From a virus, in IMG/VR virus record IMGVR_UViG_3300042731_002286, positions 1 through 26,251 of that record: DNA of 26,251 nt. One strand, written 5' to 3'. Within the stretch, counting starts at the first letter, position 1; each line of letters begins with the position of its first letter. Under the pieces are notes generated by a model. That model saw nothing but the letters and a program-made list of their open reading frames with translations. It did no database searches and was not told the DNA's origin. Both the position numbers and the translations under genes were made by a program. Positions 1 through 5,371 of the stretch are shown piece after piece.

Positions 1-32
1 TCATATCTCTTTGGTATCCATGCGCTTATCAT
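1..32 (-). CDS. Start of next replication-operon gene (partial)
   Basis: An ATG at 32 overlaps the stop of the initiator gene by four bases (ATGA). The frame reads MISAWIPKRY and runs off the window. The position directly after an O-like initiator is where phages often carry a helicase loader or a DnaB-type helicase, but ten residues are too few to identify it. Confidence 0.55.
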   Translation of the reverse strand, partial: MISAWIPKRY

Positions 33-787
33 AGCTTCACCACCCTTCCGTTTTCGCCGTAGTCCTTATCTCCAAGATGTAGAGTTGGATGCTGTTTGTC
101 TTTTTTTTGTGTTGATCCGAACTTTTTATCGTTACGTTCCCATGTCCTGAATGCTGCGGACCAGTCTACAAAGCCTTTACCGTTTGACGAGTGATGATCT
201 ATCATTGCGCTTAATAGCTCGTTTGATCTGTTACCTACTCTTTCATCTGCATAAATGATCAAGTTATGTTTATACTCCTCTGATAGGTTTTCGTATTGAG
301 TTGATCTTTTTAGCTTGAAAGTGAAATCTTTTTTTATATTTTTAAAGTGATGGTTAGAAGAAATAAGTGACGGTTCACTTTCTAGTCCATCTCCCTGACT
401 TTGGGTGTCTACCCCTAGTCCATCTCCCTGACTTTGGGGAGGTAGTCCATCTCCCTGACTTTGGGTGTATAAATCTTCAAAAAAAAGATAATCTTCTTCA
501 TCTAAAAAGCCCTTGTTTTCTTGTGGATATATGAGGTATTTATTAGAGCTTCTGCCACCTTTTTTTCTGCTTCTATTTTTTTTAAACAAGTATCCGTCAT
601 CAACCAATTGTTTTAAATTGTCTTGAAGAGATTGTCTTGATAGCCCTGTTTTTTGTGCTATAGTATTCCATGATGGGAACGCAACTCCTGAGTCGTTTGC
701 ACTGTCTGAAATTGCTAACATTATGAGTTTTTTAGTCGGCTTTAGCGTATCATCATTGAATACTCTTGTCATTTGCTTAATGCTCAT
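29..787 (-). CDS. O-like phage replication initiator with winged-helix N-terminus
   Basis: 252 residues. Residues about 15-87 form a helix-turn-helix/winged-helix domain of the type found at the N-terminus of phage replication initiators (KLIMLAISDSAND, then FPSWNTIAQKTGLSRQSLQ, then a basic wing). This domain would bind the phage origin. The middle is low in complexity and repeats QSQGDGL three times (residues 109-115, 118-124, 129-135); the DNA beneath is three direct repeats, as in lambda O, where the origin lies inside the gene. The C-terminal part has the GFVDWSAAFRTW motif common at the end of such initiators, which may contact the helicase or loader. A good ribosome site (AAAGGG) precedes the ATG. 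The gene overlaps its upstream neighbour and the next gene by ATGA. The initiator class is fairly sure; the exact partner is unknown. Confidence 0.8.
   Translation of the reverse strand: MSIKQMTRVFNDDTLKPTKKLIMLAISDSANDSGVAFPSWNTIAQKTGLSRQSLQDNLKQLVDDGYLFKKNRSRKKGGRSSNKYLIYPQENKGFLDEEDYLFFEDLYTQSQGDGLPPQSQGDGLGVDTQSQGDGLESEPSLISSNHHFKNIKKDFTFKLKRSTQYENLSEEYKHNLIIYADERVGNRSNELLSAMIDHHSSNGKGFVDWSAAFRTWERNDKKFGSTQKKDKQHPTLHLGDKDYGENGRVVKL
383..465. repeat. Three iteron-like direct repeats inside the initiator gene (putative replication origin)
   Basis: Three identical 23-bp units begin at 383, 416 and 443. Each starts TAGTCCATCTCCC and ends GACTTTGGG. The start-to-start distances are 33 and 27 bp, both multiples of three, so the reading frame is kept and each unit encodes the same heptapeptide. 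Runs of A/T flank the block (about 305-350 and 466-500). Repeats inside an O-type initiator gene next to AT-rich DNA are the standard plan of lambdoid origins. The origin function is inferred. Confidence 0.7.
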
Positions 788-1110
788 AATGTACCCTTTA
801 ATTTTTCTTCATCATAAGCCCTTTTTACTTTTTTTAAGACATTCCTTCTTATAGCTTTAATGCTCTTATTGCTACCTCTAAAATATGTATAAGAAAAATA
901 TTGTGCTTTATCCCACAGTATTAAATATAAATTTTTATCTGACTCGCATAAACCGTATAGTACTTCTTTTGGTATTCTTGTATGAACGTTATCAATAAGA
1001 CCCATTACAACATATGGTATTCTTCGAAATTCTGCATACTCTAACCAAAGTTTTTCTTTCGGAAGCTTTACCTTTTCTGCATACTCTATAAAATCATCCT
1101 TAAATGACAT
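784..1110 (-). CDS. Hypothetical protein, first gene of the replication operon
   Basis: 108 residues, rich in Lys, Tyr and Glu, with no motif I recognise. The C-terminus (about 80-108) is strongly basic (SIKAIRRNVLKKVKRAYDEEK), which could suit nucleic-acid contact, but that is a guess. It starts at ATG 1110 after AAAGGTATATT and overlaps the initiator start by four bases (ATGA), so the two are probably translated together. It sits right behind the structured leader at 1127-1228, so any control exerted there would act first on this gene. Confidence 0.65.
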   Translation of the reverse strand: MSFKDDFIEYAEKVKLPKEKLWLEYAEFRRIPYVVMGLIDNVHTRIPKEVLYGLCESDKNLYLILWDKAQYFSYTYFRGSNKSIKAIRRNVLKKVKRAYDEEKLKGTL

Positions 1111-1126
1111 AATATACCTTTAGATA

Positions 1127-1228
1127 CCGCCATAATTAAATTTGTGAGAGTTGTTTTGGTGAAGATGGCGGGGTCTTCTAAGCTCTCAATAAGGTAGGCG
1201 ACCCCGCCAGAGGTTAGCTTACCTACCT
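1127..1228 (-). promoter_or_regulatory. Structured leader with interleaved (pseudoknot-type) helices
   Basis: Read on the minus strand, AGGTAGGT (1228-1221) can pair with GCCTACCT (1199-1192), and GGCGGGGTC (1208-1200) with GACCCCGCC (1175-1167). The order is S1, S2, S1', S2', which is the H-type pseudoknot arrangement, and S2 and S1' abut with no spacer. The S2' strand plus its next two bases (CCGCCAT, 1171-1165) can instead pair with ATGGCGG at 1133-1127, close to the ribosome site of the gene starting at 1110. A weak -10-like TATAAA lies at 1246-1241 and would put the transcript start just before S1. A leader switch is inferred; the complementarity is directly visible. Confidence 0.5.
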
Positions 1229-1248
1229 AATTCAAAGCTTTTTATAAA

Positions 1249-1276
1249 CTCAACAATAAACCCGACCGAAGCCGGG
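1249..1276 (-). terminator. Rho-independent terminator with UUCG tetraloop
   Basis: On the minus strand 1276-1261 reads CCCGGCTTCGGTCGGG: a six-pair stem (one G-U pair) closed by C(UUCG)G, followed by TTTATTGTTG. It lies about 60 bases beyond the stop of the 1338-1727 gene and would end the small operon that begins at 2578. The T-tract is interrupted, so efficiency may be moderate. Confidence 0.65.
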
Positions 1277-1337
1277 GAGTATGAAAAACCAGCTGATCGC
1301 TGTAGTTTTATTATAGCGTGTTTTGCTTAATGTTTTA

Positions 1338-1727
1338 CTACCAATGATCAAAATCAACTTCAATTGGATATCCTATATCTTTTCGTTGCAACAATGTTTC
1401 TATATGCGACTTGGCATACGTTCTAATAAAGTTATCGTTCCTAAATCTTCTTACCCATCGTTCATCACCATGAGAGTTTTCTATATATGAAGCCTCTGTT
1501 ACATATATTACATATTTATATTCCCTACACATTCCATCATTAAAAATCATAATATTGCTTTCACAATCTGTTTTATTGCTATCTCTCAATGAATAGTACG
1601 ATCCATATAGTCCTACAATATCAATAAAATCAAATTCAATATCTTTGTCATCAATAAAACTAAATATATTTTCACTATAATCAAACTTATACCCATATCC
1701 TTTCACTCTGCATACTTGTGTACTCAT
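1338..1727 (-). CDS. Hypothetical protein, last gene of the regulator operon
   Basis: 129 residues, mixed alpha/beta composition, many aromatic and acidic residues, no membrane segment or known motif. It lies six bases after the stop of the 71-aa gene at 1734, and is followed by the UUCG terminator. The DNA is AT-rich, more so than the late genes, as is typical for accessory phage genes. Function unknown; its place behind a ribbon-helix-helix regulator suggests an early accessory role such as host takeover, which is only a guess. Confidence 0.6.
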   Translation of the reverse strand: MSTQVCRVKGYGYKFDYSENIFSFIDDKDIEFDFIDIVGLYGSYYSLRDSNKTDCESNIMIFNDGMCREYKYVIYVTEASYIENSHGDERWVRRFRNDNFIRTYAKSHIETLLQRKDIGYPIEVDFDHW

Positions 1728-1733
1728 TTTTTA

Positions 1734-1949
1734 TCATTTGTTTTGTTGTGTGTTTGGCTTAAGGTTTTTTATATTGTTTTTTGAGAGATATGTGCATCTT
1801 GTTATCGCAAGAGATATATGTTGATATGCAGAATCACAAGTAGAATATGTTACACCAGGAACCCATACATGATAGGCTCCATTTTTTTCTAATGTTACAT
1901 AATGGCCGCTATCTAACTCGTGTTTAACAGTCTTATCAAATTCTTTCAT
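1734..1949 (-). CDS. Hypothetical small protein
   Basis: 71 residues, not recognised. The first half reads as short beta strands (HYVTLEKNGAYHVWVPG), and the second half is helical and ends in a basic, Asn-rich tail. It overlaps the end of the upstream gene by four bases and is spaced six bases from the downstream gene, so it belongs to the same transcript. Confidence 0.6.
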   Translation of the reverse strand: MKEFDKTVKHELDSGHYVTLEKNGAYHVWVPGVTYSTCDSAYQHISLAITRCTYLSKNNIKNLKPNTQQNK

Positions 1950-2341
1950 TTTGTTTCCTTCATATCCCTATAATTGAATCCAAAGGCTCCCCAATGCTCG
2001 CCGTTAACCACATCTACATAACTTTTTATTTTTTCAATAACCCACCCAGAAGTTAATTCGCCATCTTTATTTTCATGAGCAAGTTCTTTTTTAGTAACGT
2101 TCGCTATACCCATAACGAAACTATAATAATCATTATTTTCTAAAACAGTACCGTCTGAAAAAGTTTCAAACTTGTTATTAACTATAGCTGACATATATGC
2201 GCTATGGCAACCTAATCCGTATTCATTATATTGGACTAAAACAATATCTCCTATATATAATGGCTCATTTTTATAGTCATATAGGTCTGTTATTTCTCCA
2301 CATACTCCTTTTAGGCACTTCCCGCTAAAAATACCTAACAT
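1946..2341 (-). CDS. Hypothetical protein, loosely YopX-like
   Basis: 131 residues from ATG 2341. The stretch DYKNEPLYIGDIVLVQYNEYG resembles the conserved 'G-x-x-IYEGDIV' core of YopX-type phage proteins, but the rest does not let me confirm that family. I chose ATG 2341 because it overlaps the TAG of the upstream regulator gene (ATGTTAG), suggesting coupling; an in-frame ATG at 2371 would add ten residues but has no visible ribosome site. Function unknown. Confidence 0.55.
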   Translation of the reverse strand: MLGIFSGKCLKGVCGEITDLYDYKNEPLYIGDIVLVQYNEYGLGCHSAYMSAIVNNKFETFSDGTVLENNDYYSFVMGIANVTKKELAHENKDGELTSGWVIEKIKSYVDVVNGEHWGAFGFNYRDMKETK

Positions 2342-2526
2342 AATTGATTCTTTTTTGCCATTTTTTGCCATTTTTTATCATTTTTATTTACTTTCTCATT
2401 ATATTCATGTACCATTCTGATCACAGCCGATGTCATGCTAGCTTCAAGGTGATTCCCGTCAATGTTTTTTTTAAACTCATCATATAGATCTTTCGGCATT
2501 GCCACTGTTAAAAGTTTTCTTTTCAT
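2335..2526 (-). CDS. Ribbon-helix-helix (Arc/CopG-like) transcription regulator
   Basis: 63 residues. The N-terminus has the ribbon-helix-helix pattern: a short strand KLLTVAMP, helix LYDEFKKNI, then a second helix SMTSAVIRMVHEYNEK. The C-terminal 20 residues are basic and low in complexity. Such proteins are dimeric repressors that insert the paired strand into the DNA major groove. The gene starts at ATG 2526 after AAAAAGGAACAAA and reads away from the early promoter, the usual place for a phage control protein. A near-perfect palindrome lies over its own transcription start. Autoregulation, and possibly control of the early promoter, is inferred. Confidence 0.65.
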   Translation of the reverse strand: MKRKLLTVAMPKDLYDEFKKNIDGNHLEASMTSAVIRMVHEYNEKVNKNDKKWQKMAKKNQLC

Positions 2527-2551
2527 TTTGTTCCTTTTTTATTAATGTATT

Positions 2552-2573
2552 GCATAATGATATCATTTTATGC
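2552..2573. promoter_or_regulatory. Palindromic operator candidate
   Basis: A 12-bp perfect palindrome, AATGATATCATT (2556-2567), lies inside a longer dyad with GCAT and ATGC arms (2552-2573) that is off by one base. It sits just downstream of the minus-strand -10 box, at about +5 to +26 of the regulator transcript, where a bound dimer would block transcription. It could be the binding site of the ribbon-helix-helix protein. Confidence 0.5.
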
Positions 2574-2584
2574 TTAAAAAGTAA

Positions 2585-2613
2585 ATAGTAGAAAAATATT
2601 CAACAAATTTCAA
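2585..2613 (-). promoter_or_regulatory. Promoter of the regulator operon
   Basis: On the minus strand: -35 TTGAAA (2613-2608), 17-base spacer, -10 TACTAT (2590-2585), start expected near 2578. Each box has five of six consensus bases. It is divergent from the early promoter, with the two -35 boxes about 7 bp apart. Confidence 0.6.
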
Positions 2614-2620
2614 AAAACTA

Positions 2621-2649
2621 TTGACATTAAAATCTACTTAGGCTATAAT
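2621..2649 (+). promoter_or_regulatory. Early promoter with perfect sigma70 consensus
   Basis: TTGACA at 2621-2626, 17-base spacer, TATAAT at 2644-2649; transcription should start near 2656. Both hexamers match the sigma70 consensus exactly and the spacing is ideal, so it should be very strong unless repressed. A-tracts just upstream (2605-2618) could act as an UP-like element. It would drive the plus-strand early operon. Confidence 0.85.
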
Positions 2650-2659
2650 TCTCTCATGT

Positions 2660-2745
2660 AAGCGGTTAAACGCTTCAAGATTTTTAACTTATTTACCCGT
2701 GTCGCCAACGGGCTGAAAACTATCGAGGGAGACGTAGAGATAGTT
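2660..2745 (+). promoter_or_regulatory. Structured 5' leader of the early transcript (three hairpins)
   Basis: Three hairpins follow the early promoter: AAGCG/CGCTT (2660-2664 with 2671-2675, 6-nt loop); CCCGT/ACGGG (2696-2700 with 2708-2712, 7-nt loop GTCGCCA); and AACTATC/GATAGTT (2718-2724 with 2739-2745, 14-nt purine-rich loop). The first begins within about five bases of the expected transcript start. None is followed by a T-run, so they are not intrinsic terminators. By position they could be nut- or put-type antitermination elements, or mRNA-stabilising or regulatory structures. Confidence 0.5.
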
Positions 2746-2801
2746 AGAGCTTTTAAATAAATTCTCTGCGGAGGGTTTATAAAAAGTTTAAAGGATATGT
2801 T

Positions 2802-3254
2802 ATGCTTAACAGACGATTACGTGGCATATGGCATGGGTTAAGAAGTAGATGCGAGAATAAAAATCATGCTGCGTATAAATACTATGGAGCCAGAGGCATA
2901 CATGTATGCGACGAATGGAGCAAGTTTGAACTATTCTTGCAATGGTCTATTGACAACGGATATGAAGAAAATCTTGAAATTGATAGAATTGATAACGATT
3001 TAGGGTACTCACCCTCAAATTGTAGATGGACAACAAGATCAAGTAATGCTAGAAACACAAGAAAACTAAGGGAAGACAATACATCTGGGTTCAGGGGTGT
3101 TACATATGTATCTGATAAGAAAAAATGGATGTCATACATTAAGGTAAATAGCAAGCAGAAAACACTAGGATATTCAAAATGCAGAGCATGTGCAGCCTTA
3201 ATGTACGATATATATGTATTGGAAAATAACCTAGAGCATACTAGGAACTTCTAG
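2802..3254 (+). CDS. HNH homing-type endonuclease with AP2-like DNA-binding domain
   Basis: 150 residues. Residues about 24-80 carry the pattern YKYYGARGIHVCDEW, F..FLQWSIDNGY, then LEIDRIDNDLGYSPSNCRW, typical of a phage HNH-type nuclease family with the D-R-I-D-N core. Residues about 94-124 (TSGFRGVTY, KKKWMSYIKV, KTLGY) look like the AP2 DNA-binding fold often fused to HNH nucleases. Such proteins are usually selfish homing enzymes that cut one strand or both and spread by repair. It starts at ATG 2802 after AAAGGA. It lies between the early promoter and the first ordinary early gene, with structured RNA on both sides, which suggests a recent insertion. Whether it still cuts DNA is unknown. 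Confidence 0.8.
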   Translation: MLNRRLRGIWHGLRSRCENKNHAAYKYYGARGIHVCDEWSKFELFLQWSIDNGYEENLEIDRIDNDLGYSPSNCRWTTRSSNARNTRKLREDNTSGFRGVTYVSDKKKWMSYIKVNSKQKTLGYSKCRACAALMYDIYVLENNLEHTRNF

Positions 3255-3265
3255 TTGTTGCAACC

Positions 3266-3361
3266 ATAAGCTTTCTCTCCACCGCTCACATTCATATCTT
3301 TTCTCCTCCTTATTACAAATATGAACTTCCCCTTTTTACGAGCGGTGGGTAGAGAGCTTAT
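3266..3361 (+). ncRNA. Large hairpin A with CU-rich loop
   Basis: Arms 3266-3287 and 3340-3361 can form a 22-pair stem with 19 Watson-Crick pairs, two G-U pairs and one mismatch. An inner seven-pair helix joins TTCATAT (3291-3297) to ATATGAA (3319-3325), leaving a 21-nt loop that contains TCCTCCTT (3304-3311), the complement of a strong ribosome binding site. There is no T-run behind the stem. It may be a cis-acting early mRNA element, an RNase processing site, or a small RNA with an anti-Shine-Dalgarno loop. It is listed as RNA because no convincing gene overlaps it. Confidence 0.45.
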
Positions 3362-3372
3362 CTCTAAATGTA

Positions 3373-3387
3373 CGCGACATTATCGCG
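3373..3387 (+). other. Small GC-rich hairpin between the two large ones
   Basis: CGCGA (3373-3377) pairs with TCGCG (3383-3387) around a five-base loop. It separates hairpins A and B and would keep them apart as independent domains of one structured RNA. Confidence 0.35.
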
Positions 3388-3394
3388 CTGAAGT

Positions 3395-3465
3395 ATTTTA
3401 ATGAGGTGGCACTTCCTCCTTTCAAGTGGGCTGCCTCTTCATTAAAATTGTAAATCTTGAAAGGA
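3395..3465 (+). promoter_or_regulatory. Hairpin B with a segment complementary to the next gene's ribosome site
   Basis: ATTTTAATGA (3395-3404) pairs exactly with TCATTAAAAT (3439-3448); the upper stem adds GGC/GCC (3408-3410 with 3433-3435) and ACTT/AAGT (3411-3414 with 3424-3427) with bulges, exposing CCTCCTTTC. The segment TCCTTTCAAG (3417-3426) is the exact complement of CTTGAAAGGA (3456-3465), which holds the ribosome site of the gene at 3471. Loop-to-SD pairing would be a pseudoknot or an alternative fold that blocks translation. This is directly seen as complementarity; regulation is inferred. Confidence 0.5.
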
Positions 3466-3470
3466 TTAAA

Positions 3471-3668
3471 ATGAAAGACTTTGATGATATGCTAATCGAT
3501 ATAGCAATAGAAAAAAACATCGACATGGTAACCCAAGAAGGAAAGATTAAACTTATCGCCGAGATAGTGAAATACTGTGATGATCCGCATAAGTTTTTGT
3601 ACGACACTTTGACTATGCTTGAAGATGAGACTAAAAAAGCGTGGTCTGATATCGCTGAGGAGGTGTGA
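3471..3668 (+). CDS. Small acidic early protein
   Basis: 65 residues, predicted mostly helical and acidic (MKDFDDMLIDIAIEKNID and later MLEDETKKAWSDIAEEV). No family recognised. I chose ATG 3471, preceded by AAAGGA, over an upstream in-frame start at 3426 that lies inside hairpin B. Its ribosome site can pair with the hairpin B loop, so it is the most likely target of that element. The next gene begins two bases after its stop. Confidence 0.65.
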   Translation: MKDFDDMLIDIAIEKNIDMVTQEGKIKLIAEIVKYCDDPHKFLYDTLTMLEDETKKAWSDIAEEV

Positions 3669-3669
3669 A

Positions 3670-4056
3670 GTGATTAGCAAAGAGTTGTTGAGTGATGTTT
3701 TAGGTGTAAAAATAATAGATTGTGGTACTTCTAGCACTGGTCATTTTTACGTTCCAGAAAATCATATCGGATACGAAACTTCTCCATTCAATAGGAATGT
3801 AATAAACATCTACGAACTAGCACACAAGTGTAAAGAGTGGGCTATATCTTTTCAAGAACTACCTTTTGAAGTTACACAAGTATATCCTATCCATTATAGA
3901 AAAAATGAAAATCGAGAAGCATATGTTTCATTTTGTATACATTGGTTTTATGAAAAAGGTAAAGATGGTTGTATGAAATCATTTATAGCAGACACAGAAC
4001 CAGAAGCAATCTTCAAAGCTTGCCAATGGATACTAGAAAATAAGGATAAAAAATGA
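3670..4056 (+). CDS. Hypothetical early protein
   Basis: 128 residues from GTG 3670, which has an excellent ribosome site (AGGAGG six bases upstream) formed by the last codons of the previous gene. An ATG upstream would read through that gene in another frame and is less likely. The sequence is mixed alpha/beta with several aromatic residues. The C-terminus SFIADTEPEAIFKACQWILENK resembles the end of a small phage protein family in which a helix with 'A.W.....EK' closes the domain, but I cannot name it. Confidence 0.65.
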   Translation: MISKELLSDVLGVKIIDCGTSSTGHFYVPENHIGYETSPFNRNVINIYELAHKCKEWAISFQELPFEVTQVYPIHYRKNENREAYVSFCIHWFYEKGKDGCMKSFIADTEPEAIFKACQWILENKDKK

Positions 4057-4124
4057 AAACAATTGAAACACTATTCACATGGATTTTCACAGGCATTGCA
4101 GCGGTCATGATCGGTTATTGGTAG
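4053..4124 (+). CDS. 23-residue single-span membrane microprotein
   Basis: The ATG overlaps the stop of the upstream gene (ATGA). The product begins MKTIETLFTWIF and ends GIAAVMIGYW: almost entirely one hydrophobic helix. It is probably translated by coupling. It could be a small inner-membrane effector, or may simply be fortuitous. Confidence 0.4.
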   Translation: MKTIETLFTWIFTGIAAVMIGYW

Positions 4125-4163
4125 ATGTCCGGGCTTATTTATATATTTTCGTAGGAGGAAGAT

Positions 4164-4409
4164 ATGATTAGTGTACATGATTTAAACTCTATAAAAGAAA
4201 CTGCTAAATCAAGAAAAAATGGAGTATTTACAAAATGTGGATACGCATATGTAGTAATAGATAATGAGCCTAGATACTTGATGGACTTTCATGGTAATGT
4301 AGCAGAAATATACGGTGGCTTTACGGTTGCACTTGGGAAGGTGGATATATATCCTGGTAATTATTTAAAAGAGCTAAAAAAGCTTTCAAAAGAAAATAAG
4401 TGGGTATAA
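4164..4409 (+). CDS. Hypothetical early protein
   Basis: 81 residues with a strong ribosome site (GGAGG, then AAGAT before ATG 4164). The sequence alternates short strands (GYAYVVIDNEPRYLMDF, GGFTVALGKVDIYPG) and a basic C-terminal helix (LKELKKLSKENK). No known family. Next gene starts one base after its stop. Confidence 0.65.
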   Translation: MISVHDLNSIKETAKSRKNGVFTKCGYAYVVIDNEPRYLMDFHGNVAEIYGGFTVALGKVDIYPGNYLKELKKLSKENKWV

Positions 4410-4410
4410 A

Positions 4411-4638
4411 ATGAGAACAGATATAGAAATAAACTGCAAAGGCATATCTGACATAACACCAAGAGGATATGATATGGATGTATCAATTGAAGAATGTGAC
4501 TTATCTTTCATTGTAGATATTTCATCAAAAGATATCGTCATGAATTGCAATGATCCATCTGAACTACTAGAAGAGATTGACGAAGAGGTTATCCATGAGT
4601 ATTTGCGTTCTCGTGGGTATGTTTATAATAAAGCGTAG
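4411..4638 (+). CDS. Small acidic hypothetical protein
   Basis: 75 residues, very acidic, with strands at the N-terminus and a C-terminal helix (PSELLEEIDEEVIHEYLRSRGY). Acidic small phage proteins sometimes mimic DNA or bind host enzymes, but nothing here proves that. It lies one base after the preceding gene and 13 bases before the Rad52-like gene. Confidence 0.65.
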   Translation: MRTDIEINCKGISDITPRGYDMDVSIEECDLSFIVDISSKDIVMNCNDPSELLEEIDEEVIHEYLRSRGYVYNKA

Positions 4639-4651
4639 CGAGGAGAATGTA

Positions 4652-5371
4652 ATGAAAAAATCTCAACAAAGAATAATGAGGGAACTCACCCAGCCTTTCA
4701 GGCAAGAAGATATAGAGTTCCGCCCACAGCAGGTAGGATACAGAGGTGACCGACCATACGCGATGATAATGGCATACGTTACAAACAGAGCTATACAAAC
4801 AAGGCTCGATAAAACCGTAGGGTGCATGAATTGGAAGAATGAGTTTCATCCACTCCCGAATAGTGTTGGTGAAGGTGCGCTTTGTGGCCTATCAATAAAG
4901 TTCAATGGTGAATGGGTAACTAAATATGACGGCGCTGACAATACCGGCATGGAAGCTACAAAAGGCGGTCTTAGCGGTGCTATGAAGCGTGCTGCTGTTG
5001 AGTGGGGGATCGGACGATATCTGTACGACATTCCCACCATGTTCGCTGATTGTATCACTCCAGAGCAATACCAGAAGATGAAGCACGATGAGAGAGAAGC
5101 ATATACCTATGCTCAGACCAAAGACAAAAAAACGCTGTATTGGAAGCCGAAGCCGCTAGAGAAAAAGTTCCTGCCCCAAGCGTATGTATCTAAGTCAATT
5201 ATTGAGAACATCAAAAAGCTGATCGAAGAGACGAATACAAAAGAAAATGAGCTGCTTGAATACTACGGGATAGACGATATCCGAGATCTATTCTCACATG
5301 AGGCTGCAAGTGCGGTTAGATTGCTAGTAGAAAGGAAGAATAGACAGCAGGAGGACGACAATGAACAATGA
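4652..5371 (+). CDS. Rad52/Rad22-type single-strand annealing recombinase
   Basis: 239 residues. The pattern matches the Rad52/Rad22 superfamily: Y-x-x-x-x-AIQTRLDKTVG-x-MNW (about 42-61), a beta region LCGLSIKFNGEWVTKYDGAD (78-97), and the diagnostic helix GGLSGAMKRAAVEWGIGRYLYD (105-126). Such proteins coat single-stranded DNA and anneal complementary strands in phage recombination and concatemer formation. The C-terminal part (about 180-230) is helical, as in other phage annealing proteins, and may bind SSB. ATG 4652 follows GAGGAG; an upstream ATG at 4577 lies within the previous gene and is less likely. It overlaps the following Gp157-like gene by 11 bases. Confidence 0.85.
   Translation: MKKSQQRIMRELTQPFRQEDIEFRPQQVGYRGDRPYAMIMAYVTNRAIQTRLDKTVGCMNWKNEFHPLPNSVGEGALCGLSIKFNGEWVTKYDGADNTGMEATKGGLSGAMKRAAVEWGIGRYLYDIPTMFADCITPEQYQKMKHDEREAYTYAQTKDKKTLYWKPKPLEKKFLPQAYVSKSIIENIKKLIEETNTKENELLEYYGIDDIRDLFSHEAASAVRLLVERKNRQQEDDNEQ

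Noticed and set aside
1300-1320. TATAAT on the minus strand at 1315-1310 as a promoter
   Set aside because: No -35 box at a fitting distance, and the transcript would meet the UUCG terminator after about 30 bases.
2656-2800. Group I intron 5' part
   Set aside because: I could not find the conserved P, Q, R and S core elements, and there is no split coding exon on either side. An intron is kept only as a testable option in the findings.
3251-3295. Minus-strand reading frame MNVSGGEKAYGCNN with AAGGAGG upstream, in hairpin A
   Set aside because: It is short, lies within the long stem and runs into the HNH gene antisense. The strong ribosome site is simply the complement of the CU-rich loop. 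There is no promoter on that strand nearby. Kept as a less likely reading of the region.
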